Source: Candidatus Uhrbacteria bacterium
GTDB lineage: Bacteria > Patescibacteriota > Patescibacteriia > 2-12-FULL-60-25
DNA length: 64,000 bases
NCBI GenBank assembly: GCA_018499965.2
Contig: JAHBAS020000006.1
Span: forward strand, 1 to 64,000
Direction of reading: 5' to 3'
The notes under the pieces were generated by a model. It was given only the letters and a program-made list of their open reading frames with translations. It had not been told where the DNA came from and ran no database searches. Shown here piece by piece: positions 41,734 to 49,830 of the stretch (positions are counted from its first letter, which is position 1; each line of letters opens with the position of its first letter). The position numbers and the translations under genes are program-made.

Positions 41734-43134
41734 ATGGCAAAAAAAGGATACGTAGGGATATGGATCAGCCTTATCGTCGCAGTTTTTGCGATGGTTGGGT
41801 GTCAGTTCGGCGAGGACGTCTATGACGACCCTCAAGAAGAGGCCGGAAAAGCAACGGTGCAGCAGGACCTTGGCGTCACATGTGGCGTCTTACGGGACTG
41901 TCAGCCGTATGACGTGTGTATCAAAAACGGGAGCGCGCAGTGTATCAGCAATCGCTGCAAGTCGGTTCAAACGGCTGCAGGGATTGTAGATTTGCAATGC
42001 GTGATCGACGTTTACACCGGCTTAAGCGGCGCTCCTCCGAGCACGTCGTCAACGAGTGGGACGACTTCGACTCCAACGACTTCTACGACATCTACGGCAA
42101 TATGCGGTCGCGTCGATCCTCCTGTGCAGGAAGTTGCGAAGTATAACGGTTTCGATAAGCATGCGAATTGCGACCGGGCCACGGAAGCATGGGCTGGAAG
42201 GATGTTGGCTGAAGTGAAAGAGGCAAGGGCTTGGGTCGATGTGGTTGCAGATACGCCGGGATCAACGATCGAGGTTTTAGAACTGACGTTGTACGGCGTG
42301 TTATCGAACGGTCAGTCGGTTGTTGTTCGCAGAACGACAAAAGGCCAGCCTGCGATTACATGGATCGCTGAATTTTCTCGCGATGAGTGGTTCGTGCCCA
42401 CGACACCTCTCTCGACAACGCCTCCCCTTAAGCCGTTATCGAGCGACGTGTACAGCGTTCCGTTGAATCCTCGTTTGATTCATTTCGGAAATGGAGCGGC
42501 GCCTATTGGTCAATACGTTGATTTTTACGTTGTCGGCGTCTTCAGGACGACTGGCACCGCTAAGGTCAAGGTTGGAGCTGATGCGTACTATCCGTCATAT
42601 GCAAATGGAACGGATCATTACGGATGGGAAATCGGGAATAGTCACTGGTACTCCTGCACAAGCGGGACGATCACGGTTGTTTCCTATAACCCGACGCTTG
42701 CCGATCCTTGCTCGAATCAAATTGGCGTTGTAAGTACGACGTCAACGACAACCACGACTACGACAACGTCGAATGGATGCCCATCGACGGGAATCAAAGT
42801 CACTCCGGGTTCGTCGCTTATCTCTTCGTGCGCATCCGATCTTCGGTTGGTCACGTGGGATAATGCGGGTAACACGATTCGATCGCCGTCGGATGATGCG
42901 CCACTTGTGACCACGCCAAATTTCTTAGGGTTCCTCGCTGTCACATCGACATGCGGCGGAGCGTATCGAACGAGTTGGCCGTCGGTTGGATCAAGCGCGG
43001 TAAGCGCAGGATTCTCGCAAGTGTGTTCGCAGGGTCAGGATGTGACGAGCACCTCTGTCATTTGCAATGACGGAAACGGCTCGAAACTATCCATTGCGAT
43101 TAATCCGAAAGAATCAACTGGTCGCTGTCTATAA
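41734..43134 (+). CDS. secreted lipoprotein with Ser/Thr linkers (466 aa)
   Basis: Signal sequence with lipobox (IWISLIVAVFAMVGC, Cys about 23), so it is lipid-anchored. A Cys-rich module (TCGVLRDCQPYDVCIKNGSAQC) follows, then Ser/Thr linkers (TSSTSGTTSTPTTSTT and later TSTTTTTTTTSNG) separating two beta-rich domains with several Cys. Together with the 481-aa lipoprotein it shows a modular surface-protein design. The track start is 17 codons upstream; the ATG at 41734 follows TTGGAG at fair spacing. Function unknown. Confidence 0.72.
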   Translation: MAKKGYVGIWISLIVAVFAMVGCQFGEDVYDDPQEEAGKATVQQDLGVTCGVLRDCQPYDVCIKNGSAQCISNRCKSVQTAAGIVDLQCVIDVYTGLSGAPPSTSSTSGTTSTPTTSTTSTAICGRVDPPVQEVAKYNGFDKHANCDRATEAWAGRMLAEVKEARAWVDVVADTPGSTIEVLELTLYGVLSNGQSVVVRRTTKGQPAITWIAEFSRDEWFVPTTPLSTTPPLKPLSSDVYSVPLNPRLIHFGNGAAPIGQYVDFYVVGVFRTTGTAKVKVGADAYYPSYANGTDHYGWEIGNSHWYSCTSGTITVVSYNPTLADPCSNQIGVVSTTSTTTTTTTTSNGCPSTGIKVTPGSSLISSCASDLRLVTWDNAGNTIRSPSDDAPLVTTPNFLGFLAVTSTCGGAYRTSWPSVGSSAVSAGFSQVCSQGQDVTSTSVICNDGNGSKLSIAINPKESTGRCL

Positions 43135-43343
43135 TGATTCGTACGGATGTGCGTGAACAACGAGTCTGCGGTATAGGCGCCCGTTCGAATGTTCGTCGCT
43201 TTTATGAGAAGCGATGACGCGAAGTTGTGGTTGTGCCAAGCCTGGCATCTCGTCTTCCGTTTCACTGCATACGATTATTTTTTCTCGGGTTTTTGAAATG
43301 TCCTGAAATGAGGATGTTGGCCCATTGTTCGTTTGTCTCTCGG
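43135..43343. other. gene-free stretch before a palindromic terminator
   Basis: No convincing gene on either strand; the 76-aa reverse ORF (43035-43265) lies mostly over the lipoprotein gene. It leads to the perfect 28-base palindrome at 43344. Confidence 0.4.
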
Positions 43344-43381
43344 GGACCGTAAACCACGTGGTTTACGGTCCTCTTCTATTT
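43344..43381 (+). terminator. terminator built on a 28-base perfect palindrome
   Basis: GGACCGTAAACCAC/GTGGTTTACGGTCC is uninterrupted, then TCTTCTATTTT. It is probably the terminator of the lipoprotein transcript. Confidence 0.7.
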
Positions 43382-43395
43382 TAGGAATAGGTATC

Positions 43396-43421
43396 AAAAA
43401 AACCGCCTTTCGGCGATTTTT
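43396..43421. terminator. terminator after tRNA-fMet (also A/T-flanked in the other direction)
   Basis: On the minus strand AATCGCCgaaaGGCGGTTTTTTT, starting about 5 bases after the tRNA CCA end. Confidence 0.8.
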
Positions 43422-43425
43422 CTTT

Positions 43426-43502
43426 TGGTTGCGGGAACCGGATTTGAACCGGTGACCTCCAGGTTATGGGCCTGGCGAGCTGCCTGGCTGCTCTATCCCG
43501 CG
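43426..43502 (-). tRNA. initiator tRNA-fMet (CAU) with C33
   Basis: A 77-base tRNA with encoded CCA. The acceptor stem has the initiator-specific C1.A72 mismatch followed by six pairs (GCGGGA/TCCCGC), and the T arm ACCGG-TTCAAAT-CCGGT is standard. The anticodon arm reads CCAGG-CCCATAA-CCTGG: anticodon CAU, but position 33 is C in place of the near-universal U, and the first of the three G-C pairs expected in bacterial initiators is A29-U41. Its promoter ends 5 bases before C1, so transcription may begin at the mature 5' end. Confidence 0.93.
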
Positions 43503-43507
43503 AGAGG

Positions 43508-43536
43508 ATACTACTGAATTTCGGCATATTTGTCAA
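43508..43536 (-). promoter_or_regulatory. promoter of tRNA-fMet
   Basis: Minus strand: TTGACA (43536-43531), 17-base spacer, TAGTAT (43513-43508). Only CCTCT lies between the -10 and nucleotide 1 of the tRNA. Confidence 0.8.
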
Positions 43537-43572
43537 ATGGGGATGCCTCGATTCCTTTAATATTTCGCATCT

Positions 43573-45900
43573 ATGCTACCATTATTTTATATGTTTATGC
43601 CTTTTCGTGTGCCGAGGGTTCTTCGGAGGGTGTTCGGAACGATCATCGGAATCGCTGTTCTTGCGATGAGTAGCTTCGTCCTGTATCCGGAGTCGCTTTT
43701 TGCAGCTTCATCGTCTTGTTCGCTGACAACGGGTGGAGCTTATCGAACGGCATCCGTCACAACGGTGTACGTGATCACGTCCGATTGCCAGAAACGTCCT
43801 ATTTTCAATCCGGACGTTTATTTCTCTTACTACCAAGATTGGAGTCCGGTGAAGTTCATCGAACAATCCGCGCTTGATCGCGTTCCGGATCATGCGCTTC
43901 GATTCATGCCTTGGGGTCCGCGTCGAACGTTCCAGAACGGATCGTTGATCAAAACCACGGATGATCCGCATGTCTATCTCGTGGAAGATGGGAAGATCTA
44001 TCCGTTCGGCGGCGAAGATGCGTTTAAGGCATTTGGTTTTACGTTTGACCAGGTGGAAGACGTGGCCGAAGACGTGATGAAGAAGTTCCAGAAACAGTCG
44101 CAAGACATCCAGGGATTGGATCAGGTTCCGGCATCACTCGTTTTCAAGTATTCGAATGCCCCGGCGGTCTACGTATTGGTAAGTGAGTCGGGCGTATTGA
44201 AAAAACAGCATGTCACTTCCATGGAATCCTTGCGAAGCCTCGGACGCGCCGATCGCATCGCGGTTCTGCCTATATCAAAGACATTCCCGGATGGCGGCAC
44301 GGCATCGCCGCCCGCGAATCAGGGATCCGCAGATGACGCAGCGGAACTTGCGAGCGCGGATATTACGATCACGGTTGATCCTGCAAAGACCAAGGCGATT
44401 TCGCCGTATATCTACGGAATCAACTTCAACCATGATGTTACGGATGCTCCATCAGGACTTACGTTGAATCGATACGGAGGAAATCGATGGACGGCATACA
44501 ACTGGGAGAATAATGCGTCCAATGCAGGAAGCGATTGGAATTATTCAAGCGATAGCTATCTCGGCGGGGGAGAGACGCCTGCAGAAGCGGTACGCTCCGG
44601 CATCGCGGGCGATCAGTCGCGTCATCAAGCGAGCTTGGTCACGTTCCAGCTTCAAGGATACGTGTCTGCGGACAAAGACGGTTCGGTTGATGCGAACAAG
44701 GGTGATCTCGCAGATCGGTTCAAGAAAGTCGTTTTCAAGAAAGGCTCTGCGTTTTCATTAACGCCGAGCACGTCTGACGCGAACGTGTACATGGATGAAT
44801 TCGCCTGGGCGTTGAACCAAAAACAGTCCGGCATTTTCACGACGAATGCCTCATATCCAACGTTCGTGAGTTTGGATAATGAGCCGGAATTGTGGAATAG
44901 CACGCATTCCGAAATCCAGGGGACGGGCATGGCCACTTCAGGCGATTACATCGCAAAAACGATCGGCCTTACTAAGGCATTAAAAGATCAATTCCCGGAA
45001 ATGGTGATTTTCGGTCCAGTACATTACGGCTTCCTCGGCATGTATAATTTCCAGGATGATAAGACGGAATCGTACTCAAACGATTATTGGTTCACGGACA
45101 AATATCTTTCTGAATTAAAAAAGGCATCCGATGCCTACGGCAAACGTTTGCTTGATGTCTATGACTTCCATTGGTATTCCGAGGCGCAAAGCAGCGACGG
45201 ATCTCGCGTATCCGGATTAACCGGTTCCAGCCTCACGGCGGATCAGGTACAAGCGATCGTGCAGAGTCCGCGTAGCCTTTGGGATCCGACGTACACGGAA
45301 AAATCGTGGATTACGCAGTGGATGACGAATGGACCGATCAATATCCTTGGAAAGTTGCAGGATAAAATCAACAAGATTTGGCCTGGTACGAAGATCGCGA
45401 TCACGGAGTACGAACACGGGGGAGATAATCACGTTGCCGGAGCTATTGCGCAAGCGGATGTGCTCGGAATTTTTGGAAGCCAGGGAGTCTTTGCCGGCAC
45501 CTGGTGGCCACCGTACGGGACGTATCCGTACACCGTCGGAGCCTTCCGTGCCTATCGAGGATTCGATGGCGGAAGCGCAAATTTCGGTGACGTATCCCTC
45601 CAGGCGTCATCCAGCGATATCGAAGATGTTTCCGCATACGCAAGTACGGATAGCCAGAAATCCGGACGAACGGTTTTCGTGGTCATCAACCGATCAACAG
45701 CAACGAAGAAGGTTGCGCTAAGCGGTCAGTCGCTTTCCGGTACGGCTTCCATCTATCGCATCACGGCATCGTCTGGCGCATCTCAAATCAAGGCTGGAAA
45801 GCCGGTTTCTCCGGTATTTGTGAGCAACATGTCCGTAAGCGGTAAAGTCATGGTTGTAGAGGTACCAGCCTTGAGCGTAACCACGATTGAGGTCAAATAG
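43573..45900 (+). CDS. secreted GH44-type glycoside hydrolase with N-terminal repeat domain
   Basis: A 775-residue exported enzyme. After a signal sequence (VFGTIIGIAVLAMSSFVLYPESLFA) come about 230 residues with three loosely repeated units (VYVITSDCQKRPIF, VYLVEDGKIYPFGGEDAFKAFG, VYVLVSESGVLKKQHV), a type common in CPR surface proteins. From about residue 270 the catalytic domain matches GH44 (YGINFNHDV, LNRYGGNRWTAYNWENN), with probable acid/base Glu437 in SLDNEPELW and nucleophile Glu612 in ITEYEHGG. The last 100 residues are beta-rich. GH44 enzymes cut cellulose or xyloglucan chains. The exact ATG is uncertain (43573, 43591 or 43597). Confidence 0.85.
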   Translation: MLPLFYMFMPFRVPRVLRRVFGTIIGIAVLAMSSFVLYPESLFAASSSCSLTTGGAYRTASVTTVYVITSDCQKRPIFNPDVYFSYYQDWSPVKFIEQSALDRVPDHALRFMPWGPRRTFQNGSLIKTTDDPHVYLVEDGKIYPFGGEDAFKAFGFTFDQVEDVAEDVMKKFQKQSQDIQGLDQVPASLVFKYSNAPAVYVLVSESGVLKKQHVTSMESLRSLGRADRIAVLPISKTFPDGGTASPPANQGSADDAAELASADITITVDPAKTKAISPYIYGINFNHDVTDAPSGLTLNRYGGNRWTAYNWENNASNAGSDWNYSSDSYLGGGETPAEAVRSGIAGDQSRHQASLVTFQLQGYVSADKDGSVDANKGDLADRFKKVVFKKGSAFSLTPSTSDANVYMDEFAWALNQKQSGIFTTNASYPTFVSLDNEPELWNSTHSEIQGTGMATSGDYIAKTIGLTKALKDQFPEMVIFGPVHYGFLGMYNFQDDKTESYSNDYWFTDKYLSELKKASDAYGKRLLDVYDFHWYSEAQSSDGSRVSGLTGSSLTADQVQAIVQSPRSLWDPTYTEKSWITQWMTNGPINILGKLQDKINKIWPGTKIAITEYEHGGDNHVAGAIAQADVLGIFGSQGVFAGTWWPPYGTYPYTVGAFRAYRGFDGGSANFGDVSLQASSSDIEDVSAYASTDSQKSGRTVFVVINRSTATKKVALSGQSLSGTASIYRITASSGASQIKAGKPVSPVFVSNMSVSGKVMVVEVPALSVTTIEVK

Positions 45901-45918
45901 GGGATTGTTGTTTCGTTC

Positions 45919-45966
45919 GAACGCTTCAGCGGTCGAAAAGCCGCTGAAGCGTTCTTTAGGCCTTTT
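45919..45966 (+). terminator. terminator of the GH44 gene
   Basis: GAACGCTTCAGCGG-tcgaaaag-CCGCTGAAGCGTTC, a 14-bp perfect stem, then TTTAGGCCTTTTT. Confidence 0.9.
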
Positions 45967-45986
45967 TCACAGGCTGTTCTCGGCTC

Positions 45987-46015
45987 TTGTCAATTTACCA
46001 GAAATCCGCTATATT
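45987..46015 (+). promoter_or_regulatory. promoter of tRNA-Met
   Basis: TTGTCA (45987-45992), 17-base spacer, TATATT (46010-46015), about 20-30 bases before the tRNA. Confidence 0.75.
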
Positions 46016-46043
46016 TTCCCCACAAAAGAAGCATTGGTACCAT

Positions 46044-46120
46044 GCCGGGGTAGCTCAGTTGGTTAGAGCGTGGGACTCATAAGCCCGAGGTCGGCGGTTC
46101 AAATCCGCCCCCCGGTACCA
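46044..46120 (+). tRNA. tRNA with CAU anticodon, probably elongator tRNA-Met
   Basis: A 77-base tRNA with encoded CCA. Acceptor GCCGGGG/CCCCGGT (G1-U72 wobble), D arm GCTC-AGTTGGTTA-GAGC, anticodon loop CTCATAA with normal U33, T arm GGCGG-TTCAAAT-CCGCC. The anticodon stem TGGGA/GCCCG has a U-G pair and an A31.G39 mismatch at its inner end. The CAU anticodon also fits tRNA-Ile2 (lysidine-modified); I prefer Met on general form but cannot exclude Ile. Confidence 0.88.
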
Positions 46121-46122
46121 AT

Positions 46123-46154
46123 AAAAACGATCCGCCTAGGCGGATCGTTTTTAT
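46123..46154. terminator. bidirectional terminator between tRNA-Met and the dikinase operon
   Basis: AAAAACGATCCGCC-ta-GGCGGATCGTTTTT serves the tRNA from the left and the leftward dikinase gene from the right. Confidence 0.9.
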
Positions 46155-46177
46155 ATGCCGAGATGTAAAATCCTCTC

Positions 46178-48166
46178 TTAGAGGACCGAAATTTTCCCGC
46201 TATCCCCATCAATCCGAATCTGATCTCCGATGGAGATGTGTTCTTTGAGGATGTCGACATTCGTTACAACGGGGATGTGTTGTTCGCGAGCAAGGATAGC
46301 GAGATGCGAAAGGATGCCTCCTTGGGATGAGACGATGCCAACGATATAGTCGAAGTACTGCACGAGATCCGGCGTGAGCATTTCCGTATACAAGATACAT
46401 CGCGGGTCTTTTTTCTTATCAAGTTGTTCTCGTGAAACGAGAACTCCTTCCGTAGTCCCGGATGAAATTCCCTGAGGTTTTTCTCGTCGAACGGATTCCG
46501 GCAGATTCGAAAGTCGAGGTGGAAACGACCAATGGGAGTATTGGGCATGTTGCTTGCGTCGTTCTGTGACTTCTGTTTTCGAAACGTGTCCATTTTCAAG
46601 TTCCTCAATGGTGGAAAAATACGAAGATGTTCCGATCGCGCGACGAAGCGCATTGATATATCCGACCGTAAGCCAGCGGCCTCGTTCCCGGAGATGGTCG
46701 CATGCCACGGCTTTTTCTAGGAATGGCCTGAGGAATGTTTTTCTCCATTCGGGAAGCGCGTTCCACCAAGAAATCATTTCGGGATCATCAGCGTACGTCG
46801 GCGTCCGTGTCATGAAAGCGTCTGTATTCGCGATCTCCAATCCATTTCCGATCCATCCTTTCGGCGGCGCATCCGCCTTAGGAGAAAAGAATGTTTCTCG
46901 AAGCGATGTGCTTAGGATTTGAATGGCTGTTTTTCCATAGGGTTTGAGAATCGCATCCAGTCGACGAACGGATATTTCGGCTAAAAGGTTTATTTCAAAA
47001 ATAAGCTCATAGCAATGAGAAAATGCCGGCCATATCTCGGAAAGATCGGATGAATCCGGAATCTGCTTGAGTTCGTTTTTTACAGATGTCACGAATGCGT
47101 CAACGTCTCGAATAGCGATCTTCCCTAAGGCGGCTGTGTTTTGCCAGCTACGCCAAAAACCTTTCATCGTGGATCGGGTCGGCGTTGCGGAGGTTGGTTT
47201 GCGGAAGTAGCTGTAGGATGGCAAAAGCGTGTGTAACTCTTGTTCACGGTCGACGTATAATTGATTGCCGATGATGCGAAGGAAATCTCGCGCTTCAAAC
47301 GTTACGCCGTATTTTTGATATACGCGTTGGATGGGCCCGTTGTCGGCATAGAGGCGTTTAAGGATAGACAAGGTAAAAGGCGTTGGACGCGGCGCTATTT
47401 CGCTGATCGTTGTCTGTTCATAGAGAAAGGGGTTTCCCGACGGAAGTGCTTGATCAAGATAGAGGAGTCCCTGGTACTGTTCTTTTGAAATGGTCGTAAT
47501 CGGTCGCGCCTGCAACAGGTACCATTGTCCGTTTTGCAAACACCATTCAATGTCTTGAGGATGTTCGCATGCGCGTTCTATTTTTTGAAAGACGGGAAGA
47601 ATGTCTTTCAGAGGCAATTGATGACGGGGGAGTGGTTCATTCCAATACCATTCAATTGATTCAGGTTTTATCTTTCCAGATACGAGATCTTCTCCGATAC
47701 CTTGATGGTATTCGACAAGCATTTGACGCTTGTTTCCCGGATGGCGCGTAAAGGCCACGCCGGAAAAATCTGCTCTGATGTATTCTTGAACAATGATTGA
47801 GCATTTTGCGAGATCTCCTTTGAGATATGCACGTGCATGTTCGATGACTTCTGAAATACGCATGCCGATATCATGTGGTTTAACATCGACGTGCGTCAAA
47901 AATTGTCCTGCAAACGAGTGCTCGGCATCGTCCTCGATCAGTGCTGCGGATCGAACAGCGAATGTATCGGCACGAAGCCGTTCCAGGATGTGCTTAACGA
48001 GTTTGTCCAACTTTTTAGCATCTAGCGTACTCACGACGGAAGTGGGAATGACAACAAAAGGCGGGACAGTGCATCCTAATGCTTTCAGGCGTGCAAGATT
48101 GATGGCTTTTTTACCGACGGTATCGGCATGCGCCTCTAGCTGATCCGAATCGAGAACCATGTCCAT
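46178..48166 (-). CDS. PEP-synthase/rifampicin-phosphotransferase-like dikinase without PEP-binding barrel
   Basis: A 662-residue protein. The N-terminal 230 residues form the ATP-grasp domain of pyruvate phosphate dikinase type (GKKAINLARLKALGCTVP, FAVRSAALIEDDAEHSFAGQF, ARPI at its end). A middle region of about 330 residues is not recognisable. The C-terminal 90 residues form the phospho-histidine swivel domain with GGILSHLAILAREQHIPVV, the His being the phosphoryl carrier. The C-terminal TIM barrel that binds PEP or pyruvate is missing. This ATP-grasp/unknown/His order is that of rifampicin phosphotransferase and related enzymes. The start is 4 bases after the rhodanese gene's stop (TGAtcctATG), so they form an operon. 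The acceptor is unknown. Confidence 0.82.
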   Translation of the reverse strand: MDMVLDSDQLEAHADTVGKKAINLARLKALGCTVPPFVVIPTSVVSTLDAKKLDKLVKHILERLRADTFAVRSAALIEDDAEHSFAGQFLTHVDVKPHDIGMRISEVIEHARAYLKGDLAKCSIIVQEYIRADFSGVAFTRHPGNKRQMLVEYHQGIGEDLVSGKIKPESIEWYWNEPLPRHQLPLKDILPVFQKIERACEHPQDIEWCLQNGQWYLLQARPITTISKEQYQGLLYLDQALPSGNPFLYEQTTISEIAPRPTPFTLSILKRLYADNGPIQRVYQKYGVTFEARDFLRIIGNQLYVDREQELHTLLPSYSYFRKPTSATPTRSTMKGFWRSWQNTAALGKIAIRDVDAFVTSVKNELKQIPDSSDLSEIWPAFSHCYELIFEINLLAEISVRRLDAILKPYGKTAIQILSTSLRETFFSPKADAPPKGWIGNGLEIANTDAFMTRTPTYADDPEMISWWNALPEWRKTFLRPFLEKAVACDHLRERGRWLTVGYINALRRAIGTSSYFSTIEELENGHVSKTEVTERRKQHAQYSHWSFPPRLSNLPESVRREKPQGISSGTTEGVLVSREQLDKKKDPRCILYTEMLTPDLVQYFDYIVGIVSSQGGILSHLAILAREQHIPVVTNVDILKEHISIGDQIRIDGDSGKISVL

Positions 48167-48170
48167 AGGA

Positions 48171-49664
48171 TCATTGGGATTTTAATTTCCACGGCTCGGC
48201 AAATCGTCCAAGGAATGCGTGTCCGCGTCGTTCTAATTCTACGCCAGTCAATTTTGCATCAAAACAATTCACGTATTCGTCGCAGACCGTGATGACTTGT
48301 GAGTTTGGTGGAACTTGTGCAAATGCCTTCTCGATGCCGATCGAAGGCGTGTACATGAGAGGGATGTTGATGCTTCCGGGGATGTGCCAAGCGTTAAAAG
48401 ATGCAGGTGGTCGCGAATCGACCATGATCGTTCCTTTGTTTACGGAGTCCTGGAATGCATTTGGGGTAAATACTCGTTTGTACCGATCATCGGTGTAGAC
48501 TTTCAAGAATGCGATTTCTCCACTCCACGTGCCTTGATCCGCGACCCAGCCATTCGCGCCTTTTTCCAAATACCGAGCAGCAATTTTTTTCGTCCGAAGG
48601 AATTCCGCGACCTCTTTGCCACGGATGCCGGACCAACAGAATACATAGACCGGGCGATCGGTCGGGAGCTCGATCCATCGACCGGCTTTGAGGTCTGCGA
48701 ATCGAATATGCGTTGCATCAGGGAAATGTCCGTTTTCAAATTCAACGTCCTCTCGCGCATCCAAGATGAGGAACGGTGATGTTTGATTGAGCGCGGTTTG
48801 AAAATCCGCATTGGATATCGCTTCTGGAAGCTTTGTTTGTGCAGTGAAATAGTCCGTTGTCGACGCTTGAAGGAGTATTGGCGTCGTTGATGACGTTGCG
48901 ACGCTTGAAGACTCGCTGAGAACGCGCACGAGGGAGCTTTCTACCCGTGTCGGTTGACCGTCTTCTGCACGTTTAATTACCATGAGCACGCCGTAGCGTG
49001 TCGTTTTTCCGTCCTCGGTCAGCGTGAGTTCCAAGGATGACGTTTTATCGTCAATGCGCTGCAATCGGTCGATAGAAATGTCCGTCGTGGACGCATACCA
49101 TTCCTTGAACGTCTCAAGCGAAACGGATTTTTTGGACATTTCATACGCATCAGAAAATTGATGCGCTGCAATGCTGGCATAGTAGCGTTGAATGAATTTC
49201 GATACCGCATCTTCCGGTTGCGCGACGGCCTTCTGAGCGGGTTTTTGGTCGCCGAGCGTAAGCTGATCGAGCTCGTCCGTTGGAACGCTCGTTCGCGTTG
49301 ACGTTGGTTCTTGGTCGATATTGATCTGATCGGGGTCTGTCGTAGCCATTGAACTTTGTGCTAGCCAAAGTTTCATTTCTTGCTGTTGTACGTATCGTCC
49401 ATACAGCCATGCTCCGCCGCCTGATAAGGTAATCGCTCCAAGTCCTGCGATGATCCAAAAGACGAGCTTTCGCTTTCCGGCGAATCGTTGCTGGAAGAAT
49501 CGGTAAACCACGCTTCCGGCGGCTGAAAAGAGAATGACGGAAATGGAGAAAAATTGGGCGATTTGGGATGTAACGTTGAAAATGAAGTCCGGAGGCGGAA
49601 CGGCTTTGGCTGGATGGGCCGAAAGGACGAATAGGGCTGCTGCAACGAAATAGAGGTATGTCAT
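48171..49664 (-). CDS. membrane protein with two rhodanese domains (497 aa)
   Basis: Signal sequence (MTYLYFVAAALFVLSAHPAKA), a membrane segment (IAQFFSISVILFSAAGSVVY) and another (LVFWIIAGLGAITLSGGGAWLYG), a linker, a NTF2-like stretch (PEDAVSKFIQRYYASIAAHQFSDAYEMSK), then two rhodanese domains. The first has an active-site loop CWSGIRG; the second CDEYVNC is less usual. Rhodaneses carry sulfur as a persulfide on Cys. The domains would face outside. The track start is a TTG at 49682; the ATG at 49664 is preferred. It is first in an operon with the dikinase-like gene. Confidence 0.82.
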   Translation of the reverse strand: MTYLYFVAAALFVLSAHPAKAVPPPDFIFNVTSQIAQFFSISVILFSAAGSVVYRFFQQRFAGKRKLVFWIIAGLGAITLSGGGAWLYGRYVQQQEMKLWLAQSSMATTDPDQINIDQEPTSTRTSVPTDELDQLTLGDQKPAQKAVAQPEDAVSKFIQRYYASIAAHQFSDAYEMSKKSVSLETFKEWYASTTDISIDRLQRIDDKTSSLELTLTEDGKTTRYGVLMVIKRAEDGQPTRVESSLVRVLSESSSVATSSTTPILLQASTTDYFTAQTKLPEAISNADFQTALNQTSPFLILDAREDVEFENGHFPDATHIRFADLKAGRWIELPTDRPVYVFCWSGIRGKEVAEFLRTKKIAARYLEKGANGWVADQGTWSGEIAFLKVYTDDRYKRVFTPNAFQDSVNKGTIMVDSRPPASFNAWHIPGSINIPLMYTPSIGIEKAFAQVPPNSQVITVCDEYVNCFDAKLTGVELERRGHAFLGRFAEPWKLKSQ

Positions 49665-49830
49665 GCGGGAAAAGCGTATCAAAGTATGTCGGGTTGTGAA
49701 ATAGGGAATTAATTAGCGATTTACGAAATCCATGGGCAGTTAAAGTAACGATGAATAATCGAGCTTATTCAAAAATACTGAAAACGAAAGATAAAGTTTT
49801 GATAAAGTTTTAGATATCGAGGCTTGTTAG
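49665..49830. other. A/T-rich intergenic region
   Basis: Contains AAAGATAAAGTTTTGATAAAGTTTTAGATATC, with the near-repeat GATAAAGTTTT twice (about 49790-49813). Divergent promoters for the rhodanese gene and the frameshifted gene should lie here; no convincing one stands out. Confidence 0.35.

Noticed and set aside
43035-43265. 76-aa reverse ORF
   Set aside because: Mostly antisense to the lipoprotein gene, with no SD and no family.
46035-46120. GGTACC on both sides of tRNA-Met as an attachment site
   Set aside because: Six-base palindrome that arises from the acceptor end; no integrase or longer direct repeat found.
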